Of a stretch of 64,000 bases of DNA, positions 47,134 to 60,308 are shown in pieces; the stretch's first letter is position 1; the number at the start of each line of letters is the position of its first letter. The DNA is from Zantedeschia hybrid cultivar (taxonomy: Eukaryota > Streptophyta > Magnoliopsida > Alismatales > Araceae): contig JARZZO010000010.1 in assembly GCA_030544215.1 (NCBI GenBank), positions 55,221,564 to 55,285,563 on the forward strand. Reading direction: 5' to 3'. The notes under the pieces are model-generated. The model searched no databases and had not been told where the DNA came from. It saw only the letters and a program-made list of their open reading frames with translations. The position numbers and the translations under genes are program-made.

Positions 47134-47638
47134 GTTGATAAAACACAAATATCTCCATGCATCAAATGAACAAGCGGAAGCATGCACGGAGATGGATCGT
47201 AACGGAAACGTACCTTAACAGCGACGTTCGTAGATGGACGGCGACAACTCCGTGAGGACGAGGAGGAGAACCACGTGACGGGCTTCTTCCTAAAATCCAC
47301 ACTGCAAATCCTAGGCTCTTAGTGATAGCCTCTTGGAGAACAACACTTAGAGAGAGAGGGAGAATGTGTAGAAAGAAGAGAAGTCTTGAGTGAGAAAGAG
47401 GGCTGCCCAAAAAGTGAGAGTTGTGGAGAGTCACACTCACGTAATGCCATTCTCCCCTCTTTTATATCTCTCTCCTCTACTCTTTCAAATAAAGGGGGGA
47501 ATGGTTATAACCAAGGGGTGCAACACATGTGTGGGTAACTTCCCACAACCACTCCCTCAACCACTCCCCCTCATCTCCTATAACCAACTCTTGGCCCCAC
47601 GTGGGCATTTGCATGGTAAGAACCATGCGTTGGTTAAC
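47134..47638 (-). repeat. LTR-like segment of about 505 bp next to the primer site, not Cassandra
   Basis: Plus strand TGTTGATAAA...GGTTAACA; on the minus strand it ends CAACA one base before TGGTATCAGAGCC. A minus-strand TATATAAAAG box (about 47469-47460) supports LTR identity. The sequence is unlike the 5S-bearing LTR at 46632-46841, so this is another element with non-matching ends. A copia-type LTR is possible. Confidence 0.5.
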
Positions 47639-48794
47639 ATATTTAAAATTTATAATTTAATAAAAACTATAAGTATATACTAAATAGTAATTAATTAATT
47701 TATATTATATTAATCATATAGTATAATGGCATGGGATTTAAGAGTAGAAATTTTATTTTTACTCAATAATGTAATGTATATTAAATATTATTGTAGGGTA
47801 TTCGTACAACTTTTATTAAAAAATCATTTATATGCACATCACATGCACATTTTGACTAAGATACAATTTGTTCATATTAGTGGCACTTTGGGGAGGGAGT
47901 TCCAATGATCATCTCTCCAATCTTTCTAAAATTCTTTTAGTACTATATTTTAGAAGAATTGAAGGTTCCTTAGGGATCCTTCCTAAGGCTGCCACCTATA
48001 TAGGATAAAGGGGCGACTTTTGAAAATGATAATGCTACCTGTACTTCCTTAAGCTACTCTTTTAAACCTTCACTACCTAATTGTGTTTAATGCAATAAAC
48101 TTTTTATTATGATAATTTGAAAACATCCGATGGACAATGATGAACTAACGATAGAGGGAGTCAAGGTAAGGTAGTAAGAGTAGCGTCACCCTTTTGAAAA
48201 TCCATCATGTGGTAAAACTGTATTTGTTTGCACTACTTTTTAAAATAACTTTTTGCGTAATTTGAAATCTTGTGTCATAATGCAAATAATCGGTGCCTAA
48301 CGTTTGGTAACAATTCTACGTACCCTAGATTCGGTGTCTTCAGATTTGATTGGAATATACAAAGTATCAAATTTTTTCAAAGAAAAAAAGGCAAGTATAT
48401 TTTATTAAAATTTAGACTTTGTTTCAGTTTGAAAAAGGACGTCTTTTCGATTTCTAGCATATCCTTTGAAAAGAGAAAAATTTGATAATTTTAAAAAGTA
48501 ACATCTTCTTTCTTTTCCTTTTTATCTTTCTAAAGTTCCTTAACAATTTCCTTTGAAATTAGTTGGCAGGTACGAGGGTAGAAGTCTAATTTCCACAGGT
48601 TTTTTTAAGGCTAAGAAGATAGCTAAAAAAAAAAAAAAACTTTCATACATAAACATCGTATATAGGAATGGAGAGGAAATGCTCTCAGCCACCCCCTCCC
48701 TCCTCTGCGCTGTTTCAACTCACACGAATATGGAGACCTTATCCCCTCAGTGCACTGGTGGATTGAGTCCAGTCAGTGCACTGAGGAGGAGGGG
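47639..48794 (-). repeat. Inverted, diverged copy of the segment downstream of CYP78A
   Basis: Read on the minus strand it follows 34443-35625 from the CTCAGTGCACTGA hairpin to the TTTAAATATA end, with visibly more differences than the three direct copies show among themselves. It ends at the LTR-like segment on one side and at the start of unit 3 on the other. The intact P450 copy is thus flanked by inverted repeats of about 1.15 kb (47639-48794 and 51326-52508). Confidence 0.75.
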
Positions 48795-49391
48795 AAAACC
48801 ATCATTTGAAAGGAAAATTATTTATGTCAAGTAGAGCATCGTGCACATCCTCAAGTCTCCAATTGGCTGTTAGAAAGCATATTAGGAAATATATCAAAAA
48901 CATTTATGTCAAGTAGAGCTGGATATCAAAAACATTTACTGATCATCAGTGCTTAGTGATCAGTAAGCAGCTGGATATCCGGTATATCAGGCGACATATA
49001 TCTCTAGAAAGTCTGGAAAACCATCATTTGGAATTTTAGGGTGAGTAAATGACAAATGCAAATTTGAATGACAAATGTAAATTTTGAAATTTGTGTCAAA
49101 TGATGGAGTCACAAAATCATTTTCCAAAAAATTAATGCTATTATTACAGCTGTCCGATCAACTGCATGCCCCCCATGAGGCTGCACTGCTCTTGCCAGCA
49201 AATGTTTCTCACTAATAAATTATCCTTTTCAAGAAGGGTTCTAAGTTGTCAGCAGAAAACCGTAGGACATCTCAATTCTTATTTAAACGCCCTAGTCCCC
49301 ACTCTTCCTGCTCACTCCGCTATTGGCCTCTTCGCCTTCCCTATCCCCGGGTAGCACTCCTTCCCACTGTGCTTCCGAAGAACAACCAGGC
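48795..49391 (+). promoter_or_regulatory. Promoter region of the intact CYP78A gene
   Basis: A single TATA-like TTATTTAAA lies at 49279-49287, about 105 bp before the first ATG (49392). CAGCTGTCCGATCAACTGCA lies at about 49147-49166. The ATG-proximal leader has no upstream ATG after the TATA box. An open frame does extend upstream of 49392, but only from a TTG. Confidence 0.65.
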
Positions 49392-51076
49392 ATGTCTTCA
49401 GACGTGGTGGACTCCGCTTTCGTCTACTTCCTATCCCACTGCAACACCTCCGCTGTCCCTACCCTACTGGCCGTCATCCTCCTCGCCCTCTCTGCCATCT
49501 GGTTCTCCCCTGGAGGCCTCGCATGGGCTCTGTCCCGCGCTGCTCGCCGAACGTCCAACGCCATTCCGGGGCCACCGGGCTTCATCCGTGTGCTATCCAA
49601 GCCGCTAGCCCACCGTACACTTGCGGAGCTCGCCCGCGCTCACCGAGCCGTGCGCCTCATGGCCTTCTCGGTGGGTGCTACGCGTTTTGTGGTGTCGAGC
49701 GACCCCGAAACAGCCAAGGAGATCCTGAACAACTCGGCCTTCGCCGACCGCCCCATCAAGGAGTCCGCCTACGAGCTCCTGTTCAACCGAGCCATGGGGT
49801 TCGCCCCCTTCGGTGAGTACTGGCGCAACCTGAGGCGCATCGCCGCCACCCACATGTTCAGCCCCAAGAGCGTGGCAGCCTCCGGAGAGTACCGGAAGAC
49901 TGTCGGGGACAGGATGGTGGCGGAGATCGCCGCTCAGATGGGGAGCAGTGGGGCAGTCGAGGTGAAGAGTGTGCTGCACTTCGGTTCTCTGAGCAGCATG
50001 ATGATGAGCGTCTTCGGGAGGGAGTTCGACTTCAGGAAGGGCGGGGATGGCTTAGAGTTGGAAAAGCTGGTGGGTGAAGGGTATGAGCTTCTTGGGATGT
50101 TCAACTGGAGCGACCACCTGCCCGTGCTGGGCTGGCTGGACTTGCAGGGGGTGAGGAAGAGGTGCAAGGCTCTGGTGGGCAAAGTGAACGTGTTCGTCGG
50201 GAAGATCATAGATGAGCACAAGAGGAAGAGGATAGAGGGTGTTGAAGGCATTCCCGATTTCGTGGACGTGCTTCTCGACTTGGAGGAGAACAAGCTCTCT
50301 GATTCTGACATGATTGCTGTGCTATGGGTACGTATATATATAGTTAAGTATGCATATATATACATGTTGGAAAATCTACCCCTGCTGATTAGTAGGCACC
50401 ATATATATATAACTTCATGCATGCATGATCGAGAATAGATATAATGGGTGCATATATACTCGGTTGACTTCCCCAGGAGATGATCTTTAGAGGAACGGAC
50501 ACAGTTGCCATCCTCTTGGAGTGGATTCTTGCAAGAATGGTGCTGCACCCGGACATCCAGTCCAAGGCCCAGTCGGAGATCGACGCCGTCGTGGGGCGCT
50601 CCCGGGCGGTGTCCGATTCGGACGTGCCCAACCTGCCATACCTCCAGTCCATAGTGAAGGAAGCCCTCCGGATGCACCCACCGGGGCCGCTCCTCTCCTG
50701 GGCCCGCCTCGCCATCCACGACGTCCACGTCGGCGGCCACCTCGTCCCTGCCGGCACCACCGCCATGGTGAACATGTGGGCGATAACCCACGACCAAGGC
50801 ATCTGGAGCGAGCCCAACGAGTTCAAGCCCGAGCGGTTCATGGAGGAGGAATTCAGTGTTCTTGGCTCTGACCTAAGGTTGGCGCCCTTTGGGTCAGGGA
50901 GGAGGGTCTGCCCTGGCAAGACCTTAGGTTTGGCTGCTGTCCACCTCTGGCTGGCTCAACTGCTCCACAACTTCAAATGGGTGCCGTCCCAGGGCGGGGT
51001 GGACCTGTCTGAGTGTCTCAAGATGTCCATGGAGATGAAGAACCCCCTGCTCTGTCGTGCCGTCCCAAGAGCCTGA
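49392..51076 (+). CDS. CYP78A-family cytochrome P450, the only intact copy
   Basis: Exon 1 is 49392-50327 (312 codons), the intron 50328-50476 (149 bp, GT-AG, phase 0) and exon 2 50477-51076 (199 codons plus stop): 511 residues, normal for the family. An N-terminal ER anchor (VPTLLAVILLALSAIWF) is followed by a proline hinge (IPGPPGF). The I-helix oxygen-binding motif is FRGTDT (residues 316-321), the K-helix EALR 374-377, PERF from about 430, and the haem loop FGSGRRVCPG has Cys457 as ligand. FADRPIKESAYELLFNRAMG and LGLAAVHLWLAQLLHNFKW are CYP78A signatures. Members such as KLUH/CYP78A5 and PLASTOCHRON1/CYP78A11 act at the ER and promote organ, seed or leaf growth through an unidentified product. 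Both sister copies in the window are broken, so this copy probably carries the locus function. The exact CYP78A subfamily is not assigned. Confidence 0.93.
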
Positions 51077-51325
51077 TGGCTTAATTTCTTCGCTTGTTGC
51101 TCGCAGCCAGCTCCTCAGATACGTATCTACAGCCGCACCCCGTAACCTTCCTCCTTCCATTAATAATGATGCGAGGGGCATCACCTCGTGTAGCTTTGCT
51201 GCACATCGTAAAGGATCTCAATTATGTTGCTACGTGGTATTATCTTGTTATTTCTATATATACATGTTGTTTCCGGTGCTTTCATGGTAGTACTCGGCTT
51301 CTTACATATTCGTAGAGACCGGATT
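51077..51325. other. 3' flank of the intact P450
   Basis: It includes the likely 3' UTR, for example CTTCCATTAATAATGATGCG near 51152-51171. No clear canonical AATAAA signal was picked out. Confidence 0.4.
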
Positions 51326-52508
51326 TCCTCTCCCTCCCCCTCAGTGCACTGATCGGACTAATTAATTCATCAGTGCACCGAGGGGACCAGGTCGATCTCC
51401 ATTCCTCTCTATTCCTATATCGTGTGAGTTGAAACAGTGCAGAGCAGGGAGGGGGTGGCTGAGAGGATTTCATCTCTATTCCTATATATGATCGATGTTT
51501 ATGCCATGAAAGCTTCCTTTTTTTTAAAAAAACTATCTGCTTAGCTTTAACAAAATCTGTTGATAATTAGCCTTCTACCCTCATACCTGCCAACTGATTT
51601 CAAAGCAAATTTTAAAGGAGCTTTAGAAAGGTAAAAAGGAAAAGAAAGAAGATGTTACCTTTTAAAATTCTCAGATTTTCCTCTTTTCAAAAGAGACATT
51701 AGAAATAAAAAAGACGTCATTTTTCTTGCCTTTTTTTTCTATATTTTAATATAAAATACTTGCCTTTTTTTCTTTGAAAAAAATTGGAACTTTTTAGATT
51801 CCAATCAAATCTGAAGACACCGAATCTAAGGTAGAATTGTCAACAAACGTTAAGCACCGATTATTTGCACTATGACACCAGATTTCAAATTATGCAAAAA
51901 GTCATTTTAAAAGGTAGTGCAAACAAATACAGTTTTACCACATCATGAATTTAAAAAAAATGTGATGCTACTCTTACTACCTTACCTTTACTCCCTCTAT
52001 CATTAGTTCATCATTGTCCATCTAATGTTTTCAAATTATCATAATAAAAAGTTTATTGCAATAAACATAATTAGGTAGTTGAGGGTTGAAAAGAGTAGCT
52101 TAAGGAAGTACAAATAGCATTATCATTTTCAAAAGTCACCCCTTTATCCTATATAGCTGGCAGCCGTAGGAAGGATCCCAAAGGAACCTTCAATTCTTCT
52201 AAAATCTAATAAGAAAAGAATTTTAAAAAGATCGGAGAGGAAATATAATTAGAACTCTCTCCCAAAAGTGCCAGTAATATGAACAAATTGTATCTTAGTC
52301 AAAATGTGCATGTGATGTGCATATAAATGATGTTTTAGTAAAACTTCCACGAATACCCTAAAATAATATGTAATATACATTACATTATTGAGTAAAAATA
52401 GATTTTCTACTCTTAAGACCCATGCCATTATATTATATGATTAATATAATATAAATGAATTAATTCCTATTTAGTATATACTTATAGTTTTTATTAAATT
52501 TTAAATAT
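51326..52508 (+). repeat. Segment of about 1.2 kb downstream of CYP78A, unit 3 copy
   Basis: It opens with the CTCAGTGCACTGAT / ATCAGTGCACCGAG hairpin and is nearly identical to 34443-35625. It is the right arm of the inverted repeats flanking the intact gene. Confidence 0.7.
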
Positions 52509-53611
52509 AGAGAATTCATTTAGACCTCGTTATGCTTTATTATTTCATTGATTTTTCAATTGTCTCATTCAAAACTTAAGCTAAATTAATATAGGCGTGT
52601 TTGGAAAACTTCTATCCGAAAGCTACTTTCACTTCTCACATAGGAGCAAAAGACGACCTTGTGTGGAATCGTATGTATAGATGTAGTAGGATTCTGATGG
52701 AACAATGTCACCAGTTGTGCAGATGCCCAGCCTTCAGTAATATTCACACGATTCTTTGATTGAAGGATTGTCCTTGCCTCTTGAGAGGGATCCTCCTGAT
52801 CCCTATAGGTTCTTCCCCTCTTCGCAGATGCCACAGCATGTGGGTGATGCTGTTGGCATTGCGAAAGCGAAAGTGAAAGATAAAGAGGGGTTCCCCCATC
52901 CTTGGGGACTAACCAACAAAGGAGGAGATAGAGGGGGCTAGTCAGACTCTAGAGAAATCCTAGAACTTGAGCTAGGGTTTCTCTTTGGCTCATATTATAC
53001 TAACTGACAATTTTTTATAAACTCCCAAAAACTTGCATAAATTTTCACTTAATTCCCACAAGAAAAAATCATTTGCCCATAACCCTCTAAACCTAGCTGT
53101 TAGTCTGGTTTCAAGCCCTCTTAGTCTGTAATGTTTTACTAACTTAATTAATTATTTAATATGACATATTAAATAATAAATTTTTCGATTTAATCATCAC
53201 GTGAATAAATTGATTGAACTTATGATCATAATTGATACCAAGCAATATCTTATGATTCTAAAAGACATTGGGGTTAAGCAACCCACTCAAACACCTTTCT
53301 ATCATCAATTACTAGATAGTTTTAGTCCTTCATTCACATAATGTTATCAAGCGAACTTAGAGTATGATTCGATTGTCAAACATTCAGATAAAATACTGAT
53401 TATCAGCATCATCAAAAAAACTCTTTCTTTTATATGCAATTTAACCCTGGCAAGAGACTTCTCGGGTATCACTCTATAAGACATTATCTTGTCTAATATT
53501 TAGAGCAATCATACAGTCACCTTTGAAGATGTCCCACTGAGTTTGAATATGTAAACTATTCAAGATCTTTTGGTTAGAGATCTTTAAGTCAAGATCAAAA
53601 AACATGATAGT
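52509..53611. other. Non-coding stretch, unit 3
   Basis: No gene seen. Collinear with 35626-36728. Confidence 0.5.
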
Positions 53612-55843
53612 TGTTATATCCTAGAACTTAAGTCCATTCCTGTAAGGATTGAGGTTTCGGATCCGGTTATCAAATCAGTTTTCGGGGTCGGATCTCTTAG
53701 TTTTGGCCATAGTGGGGCTGAGACTTAGTTTCCTTTTCGCGTCGAGCTTGTTCGACGCGGTTTAAACGGCGTCCATCAATGTGAACGTGTTTTAGGCTGT
53801 ACCACGTGGGTGCCACGTGGGCTGGCCTTGGGGCGCGACAGTACGGCCTCGGTCTCATCGTCTGAATGGCGTATTGTATGGACGACGCCATTTAGAATAT
53901 GACCTTACTTTGTCAGAGTACGGCTCGGTCTTGTCATATGAATGACGTCGGACTTGGACGACGCGTTTTCCCCAGCTTCTTTTTTACCCCGCGAACCCTC
54001 CCTCCTTTCCCTCATTCTCTCCTTTCTCTTCTCTCTCCTCTCTTCCCTCCGATCTCCGGCGAACCCCTTCCCCCTCTCCTTGCTTTTCTCCCTCCATTCC
54101 ATCTCTCCCTCCACCCCATCAACCTCCTAACTCCCACCACCACCACCACCATCTCCTCCGCAGCGTTTTTCTCTCCGAACGGCGGCTAACGTCCCAGTGA
54201 AGTAACGGCGTCTACGGCGGTACCGGCCGCGGCGTGTGGTGAGACGGGTTGGCGACTTAGAGCTAGGAGGAGTTCGAGTAACCGGTAGGGTGACGATCCC
54301 CGTTGTATTTCGTTTAAAAACTATGTTTTTCCGCTTTGGAGCATGTTTAGGGGTTTCCTTGGGGTGAAAATACTAATTTCATGTAATGAGAATTTGGGTG
54401 TTTTAATGAATAAGTTCTTCTCCACTTTTTTTCTATTTTTGCACGATTTGGGGAGAGGAAATCCCATCCCGTGGATTGGGAGATAGCGGAAGAAGAACCT
54501 GTCTGTGAGGGTTAAATGGCATCGGAGGACAGCGACGCCTTTTAGAAAGGTGGCTTCCACCCGCGACGCGATTTAGCCCAAATAACAGACTCCGTCTCTG
54601 AACTGATAAGCGTCCAGGGACAGCGACGCCTTTTGAACGGCGACTTCCATGGTCGACGCGTTTTAACTCAGATCACCCCGAGGCCTGTCTCTGTTTCTGT
54701 CGTTATCAGGCGACTAGGGACAGCGACGCCTTTTAAACGGCGACCTCTATAAACGACGCGTTTTACGCCATCTTCCGAAGCCAGTTTTCACATGAACCAG
54801 TTTAAGAAGCTTGAATGACGTTGGTCTTGGGCGACGCGATTCAAGCCAGAATTCTATTATTCCCTGCAATTAACACGTGTTTAGATTATTAGATAGTTTA
54901 GTTAATTGCATGCTTAGAAATGTACTCGATGACGATGGATTCTATGTGATCGGATCGCACCGTGTTGTGTTTTGTACGATCGTGGGCCTAGAGTGATAGT
55001 TGTTAGCGCTTAGGCACCCTGTGTCGGTGTGGGAGGGATACAGCGCCGGTGTGGGAGTGGCGGGGTGACGCCTAGAGAGAGGGTCACCTTGTGTACTCCG
55101 GGGTATAGCTAGTACCGGTGTGGGAGTGGTACATTCGGATTGTCACTCGTGTTGGGGGAAGCAGAACCACCTGGAGCCTATTAGGCCAGAGTAGCCAGCG
55201 CACAATCCGAGGGGTTGCCGTTTGGTCTCAGCGGGTCGGTGTTTCCCGCGTTCGGTCATGTGGTTGACGTGTTTTGCCGAGACGCTGGTTGCGGGCCCCG
55301 TGGTAGAATGATTTCAGAATTATGCATGTTATATTTCGAATGCATGTGTTTTATATCGAAATCTAGGAATTGTGTTTACTGCTTTAGTTGCTTAAATTAT
55401 CTATATTTGTGTTGCTGCACTTGTGGGTGCGTGAGTGGGCGGTGGGGATCGAAGGATCCCTACTAAGTCTTTTCAATGAGACTCACCCTTGCAGTTTTCA
55501 AGTGAAGGTTCCAGGCAGGCGTAGCGAGGAGAGTATTGCTTTGGGTCGCGCGCCAACAGCTGCTGTTTTGGGGTACGCCCCGATGTAGTTATTATTTTAT
55601 TTTCTGACCTGTATGCTTAATTATTTCCTTTCAGATTGGAGTATGTAATTATTTTTTGAGTCGAGTCGCATTGTAATAATTTTTAATTCTTACATTTCCT
55701 TTTTAATTCAGTGCGATGTGAATGTTTAGCTTAGTTTATTATTTATTTCTCAGACTCATTAAGGTCCTAGTTTGGCTCCAAATTAATGATTCGGTACCCA
55801 TTTAGTAATCGGATCCCCGATTATAGGGTGGCTGGTCGTTACA
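53612..55843. mobile_element. 2.2-kb LTR-like block, unit 3
   Basis: TGTTATATCC...GGTCGTTACA, 2232 bp, the same length as the unit 2 copy. Same leader-like segment and dyad array. Confidence 0.5.
53733..54843. promoter_or_regulatory. Array of 11 dyads with 10-bp spacers (unit 3)
   Basis: It is collinear with units 1 and 2. The final unit here reads GACGTT, spacer GGTCTTGGGC, then GACGCGATTCA. Confidence 0.75.
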
Positions 55844-57560
55844 ATTCCAATTAGTTACTGGACCATAATTAATTAAGCTCAATTTGATTAATTAATGGGT
55901 TATGAGTAATTAGGTCAGATTACAGTTAATTATTCATGAAAATAATAGATTTAGTGTGGAGGAGCTCTTTAACTTAGTCATTAAGTCTTCCCTTGTTGGA
56001 GTTTAACTCCGGAATGAAGAGGACTTAATTTAGGTACTATGAAGAAAAAAAGGCGATAAATAAACTATTGAGGATGAGCATGAACCCTCTTGCTCACAGC
56101 TCTCTTCTAACGGTAAGTTCATATGTTGTTCTTAAAGAACATAGAGGATGTCCTTCAATAATTCTTTTGAGGATTATTTCTAATCCATGATTTATATTCT
56201 TTGACGTATAGAGGACGTGAGAGAAGCTCAAAAACAACAGGGATTCGTGGCTAGAGCTTAAGGATTTGCTTAGAAAGAGATTGGTTGTTTTTCCTCTAAA
56301 CGGAGGTGATGATAACTCATTAAATGAATATTTTATATTAATACGGAAAATCAATATTTTGATTCCAGAAGTGGTCAAAAAAGTTTTTTGAAAGCATAAT
56401 CTTTACATCCATGATCTAAAACATCTATTTGATCTTTCAATTTTTTGTCAAAATCCCAAATTTCTTATGTTATGTTTGGAAAACACTGTGGACGACAGTT
56501 ATGTCTACCATCAACTATTTCTGAATGGCGGTGACTCTTGCCGTCTGTACTTCTGAACGGCAAGCAAGTCTATCATCCAAAAATACAATGATAGGCAAGT
56601 ATGTTGTCTAGTCTCCTATTCTGACTCTGTCAGTTTGGATTTCTAAACGAACTTTGATCGATTATAACTCCTTGATCATTTGGTCAATTGACCTGAAATT
56701 TTAAACGCACCTCAATTTTGATGTTGTCTCTTTGTCTATAAAATTTGACAATTTTTTAAAATCTATTTCTGATTATTATCTTATTTATTTAGCTGGCCAA
56801 AAGATATTCGAGTTCTTCATATGCTATTTGATACTCTAACTCACTTAATTGATGCTTAATTTATATGAAACCTTGTCTACATATTTTATTTGGACTATTT
56901 GATATGTTTGTCAAGTTTAGTTATTTTTTGAATCCTTTTTCTATTTTTAGATTTAATTATTGTATTTTCAACTCTGAAAATTTGTTTTAATATTCAAAAA
57001 TATGTTCATTGATCTGAAAATTATGAGAATATTCCTAGAACATATTCTACTGTCCAGTTTTGTTCAAATTTTTCATCTATATGACCATGTTGGCTCTTTA
57101 AGTGCGTATTTTGTATTAGAAAATGCTTTGACTTTTATATAGTACTTTTGTAATTTAAATTCTAGATCTATGTTCCTCTTTTCTTATCATTGATCTCTAT
57201 TATCCGTTTGTGCTATAATTATTTGATTTTGCTTAGATATTGTCATCTTAAAGAGATTTTTTTGACCTGATTCCATTGTAAGCATCCATACTGAATAGGA
57301 TATTTTGTTTGAAACTTGAAAACAAACGGGTGGAATCCTAATTTTTGGTTGGCTAAACTAGGCGGCGGTGATACATAACTCTCTAACAGTTTGTAGTTGG
57401 GTGAGACTTAAACTCTCTAGTTCTGCACAGTAACCAAGACCTCTACATCAGTTACCTAGATACTTTGATATTTATTTTGTTCAGCAGCTTATGTTGTGAT
57501 TTGGGTGCATATCTGTTATAATTTCATTTGGCAAATAAATCTAAATTTTTTTGCTTAGAT
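55844..57560. other. Non-coding AT-rich stretch, unit 3
   Basis: No gene recognised. Collinear with 38961-40677. Confidence 0.45.
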
Positions 57561-57565
57561 ATGTC

Positions 57566-58305
57566 TGTAGTGCTCAAAATCGTGTTGTGCTATCTATTGA
57601 TATCATGTATTCATATGATAAACAATCAAATTTAAACTACGTGATCGCCAGAAATCGAAGGTTTCAATGAAAAGATGATCGCTTTACTTATCTCGCAGAT
57701 TTGAGAGAGATTGGGTCCTTTGTTCTCCTTCTTTGGCCGGCCAAAGATGAAGAGCCTCCTCTTTTATTCTTTACTCTTGTTTTGTTAATTTCTTCAAGCC
57801 TACAAATCCTTTTCTTCAAGCTTTTCTCCTTTTCTTCACATCTTGGAAAAAAAGATTAAATAAAGAAAGAAAAAAAAAGATTAGAGTTATGGGGTAGTGT
57901 AGTAGCTATTTTAACTAACAAATCTAACATAAACTAAACTAAAAACACAACCGGCAAAGGAAACCGAAAAACATTAGGAAACCTAAAATGCATCGTCCAT
58001 GAACAACGTTATTTAGATAATTAGGAAATTAATTCAAATTTAAATCAAAAAACCAGATGGATTAGAAAACTAAATGGCGTCGTCCATAGTGACGTTATTC
58101 AGTTAAATCTATCCAGATTTAGGAATTTAATTCGAAACTGCTTTCGGCTAGAAATCTAAATGGTGTCAGCCATAGTCGACGTTAATCAACGCGTTTCTCG
58201 AAAATAAATAAAAATTAATTAGTGATTAAAAACTATGCCATTTCGGGGCATTATAATTATGACATAAAAATTACTCAATATGAAGTCAAAATTAGCATGT
58301 CTACA
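57566..58305 (-). mobile_element. Solo LTR with ATGTC target duplication, unit 3
   Basis: TGTAG...CTACA, 740 bp, between ATGTC at 57561-57565 and 58306-58310. It is the duplicate of 40683-41423, so the insertion and its collapse to a solo LTR predate the tandem duplication. Three dyads occur at 57984-58188. The middle one has lost one base of its spacer (9 bp), the only exception I found. Confidence 0.85.
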
Positions 58306-58310
58306 ATGTC

Positions 58311-60308
58311 ATTTGACCTTAGTTTGTTCATTTGAAATCTATATCTATTATGCTTAGCTATTTCCTTTGCAATCATATGAATCTGACTATTATTTGATCC
58401 ATAATATGAATCTGATCTGATAAACTACTATGCCATGATATTCGCAATTTAATATTTGATATGCTTAAAGGATAATGGTACGTAATATCTTGACAATTAG
58501 ATAATTTGATATATTATGTTCGATATGTAATACGTTCTATTCATGGTTAGTAGAATTTGATATGTCTTATATGAATTTGATCATACCATATATACTATAT
58601 AGTAGTTAACCTATTTCTGACAATTAGAAAGCACATCTAATTTGGTAATCTTATATTCAACAATGCTTGTGTATCATGCTCTTATCTGAGATATATGTAG
58701 AACTATAAATTATACTTAGTTAGCTATTGTGGTACCCCCTTCTAGAGAAATTAATATCCATTTTCAGGAATGTCACCTTACACACATCGTTAGAATCTGA
58801 GGTAATTTTGCAAAGCACTTAGGATAACCATCTATAATTTCTTACACATAACCATGCCAAAACTATAAACATAAATATAGGATAATTACATTGTTAATGG
58901 GGAGGTTTAATTTATAAAGTTTACAACAAACTAAAGTTTCTGAAGTTTAGGGTCCATTCGCTAGTCCACAGACTGTAAAATCTTCTCAAGATCAAATTCA
59001 AAAATCTTCCTTCTGATCTATTATCTATCGGACCCTCCTGAAAAAAAATTAATAACTAGGTCTGTAAGTAATACTCAACAATCGTCAAAATCGTTACATA
59101 CATATATGTATAATAAACTTTTGCAAACATATATAATTTCTAAACCATGCATGATTTGTAAACATTTTCATACATATAATAATGAACAAAGAACTAATAA
59201 AAGATCATTTCATATATATTTCACAACTAACACGTACATGCCTATTGTGCAAATCACCTTCTTATTACACATATTTCTCTAATCACCTGCACATATTCAT
59301 ATCTCTTAATAATCTTAAAGTAGATTAGCTTCATACATAATCGATTCATGTTCCAGGATGTCAATTTCTTACATATCCTACTGTTCATGTCTAGAATAGT
59401 ACACTTATCACCTTAGTTTTATCCGAAATAAGTTCTTAATCTTCATGCTTTTGAATAGATATCCAAACTATAATATAAGGAGTCGTAAACACCTAAGCAC
59501 CTAGACAAATGAGGGCCTTGGTTTTAGTACAACAAATTGGGATCGGAAGTCTTTACCCCACCGTCCACCAAACCAAAGTTCAGTTTCATAATTTTAATCC
59601 CCATTGTCTTCATGTCGTAAATTGAGTACTACTACATCGGATAGTTATTGTGAGTTCTTCCAAAGATACCTCCTTAAGATGTTACTGTCTAAACATATTT
59701 CAAATTAATGACTTCTTACATAATAATTATGTTATACATAGTTATACACAATTTAAAGTAAAGCCTTATGGCAGATTTTTAATATGCACACTTAGAATTA
59801 AATAAATAAATATTTAACAGAAACTTTGTATCATAATTAAGATCATAATCATGATGGTTTCAGTACTAACCATATATCCTACTGAAAATACTTTCTCATA
59901 GTATTACAAGCTTAATTAGTGCTCATAAATGCTCAAATTTAGGCTTCGCATATCAAAATAAAGCTTAAAATAATTTAAATAACAAATAACATGCAATAAG
60001 TTCATTATACACCTACCCGAAGTAAAGAATCCTAGTCAACTTTATCACTTTCTAATTTTCTAAAATTATTTCAGTACCATCTGCACCCTTCTTCTTTTAT
60101 CTCTCTCTCTCTATTTCTTATTTTCTATAAATTTTCTTTGGAAGAAATGAGATACTTTCTACTTAAATTCAGTTAAAACCCACTACGGAACTGTTTGGAT
60201 GCTAACACAGTCATATACCAACCTCTGGAAGTCCATGTGTCCCTTGTGAGTCACCTTTAAGATGGCAGAAACAATTAATTTACAAGAGTTCATGTTTGTT
60301 CAGTAAGT
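58311..60308. other. Non-coding AT-rich stretch, unit 3
   Basis: No gene seen. Collinear with 41429-43426. Confidence 0.5.

Larger units (their letters stand above)
32157..48794. repeat. Tandem duplication unit 2 (16,638 bp)
   Basis: It is collinear with 48795-64000 at an offset of 16,638 bp up to the P450 exon 2 and 16,883 bp (later 16,882) after it. The change of 245 equals the deletion in the unit 2 P450. Differences are scattered single bases and small indels, so the duplication is recent. Unit 3 begins exactly where unit 2 ends. Unit 1 (6346-13648) is a truncated third member. Confidence 0.9.

Noticed and set aside
47639..48794. Helitron, suggested by the terminal hairpin of the inverted segment
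   Set aside because: The CTCAGTGCACTGA hairpin is not followed by a CTRR end and no TC start was found.
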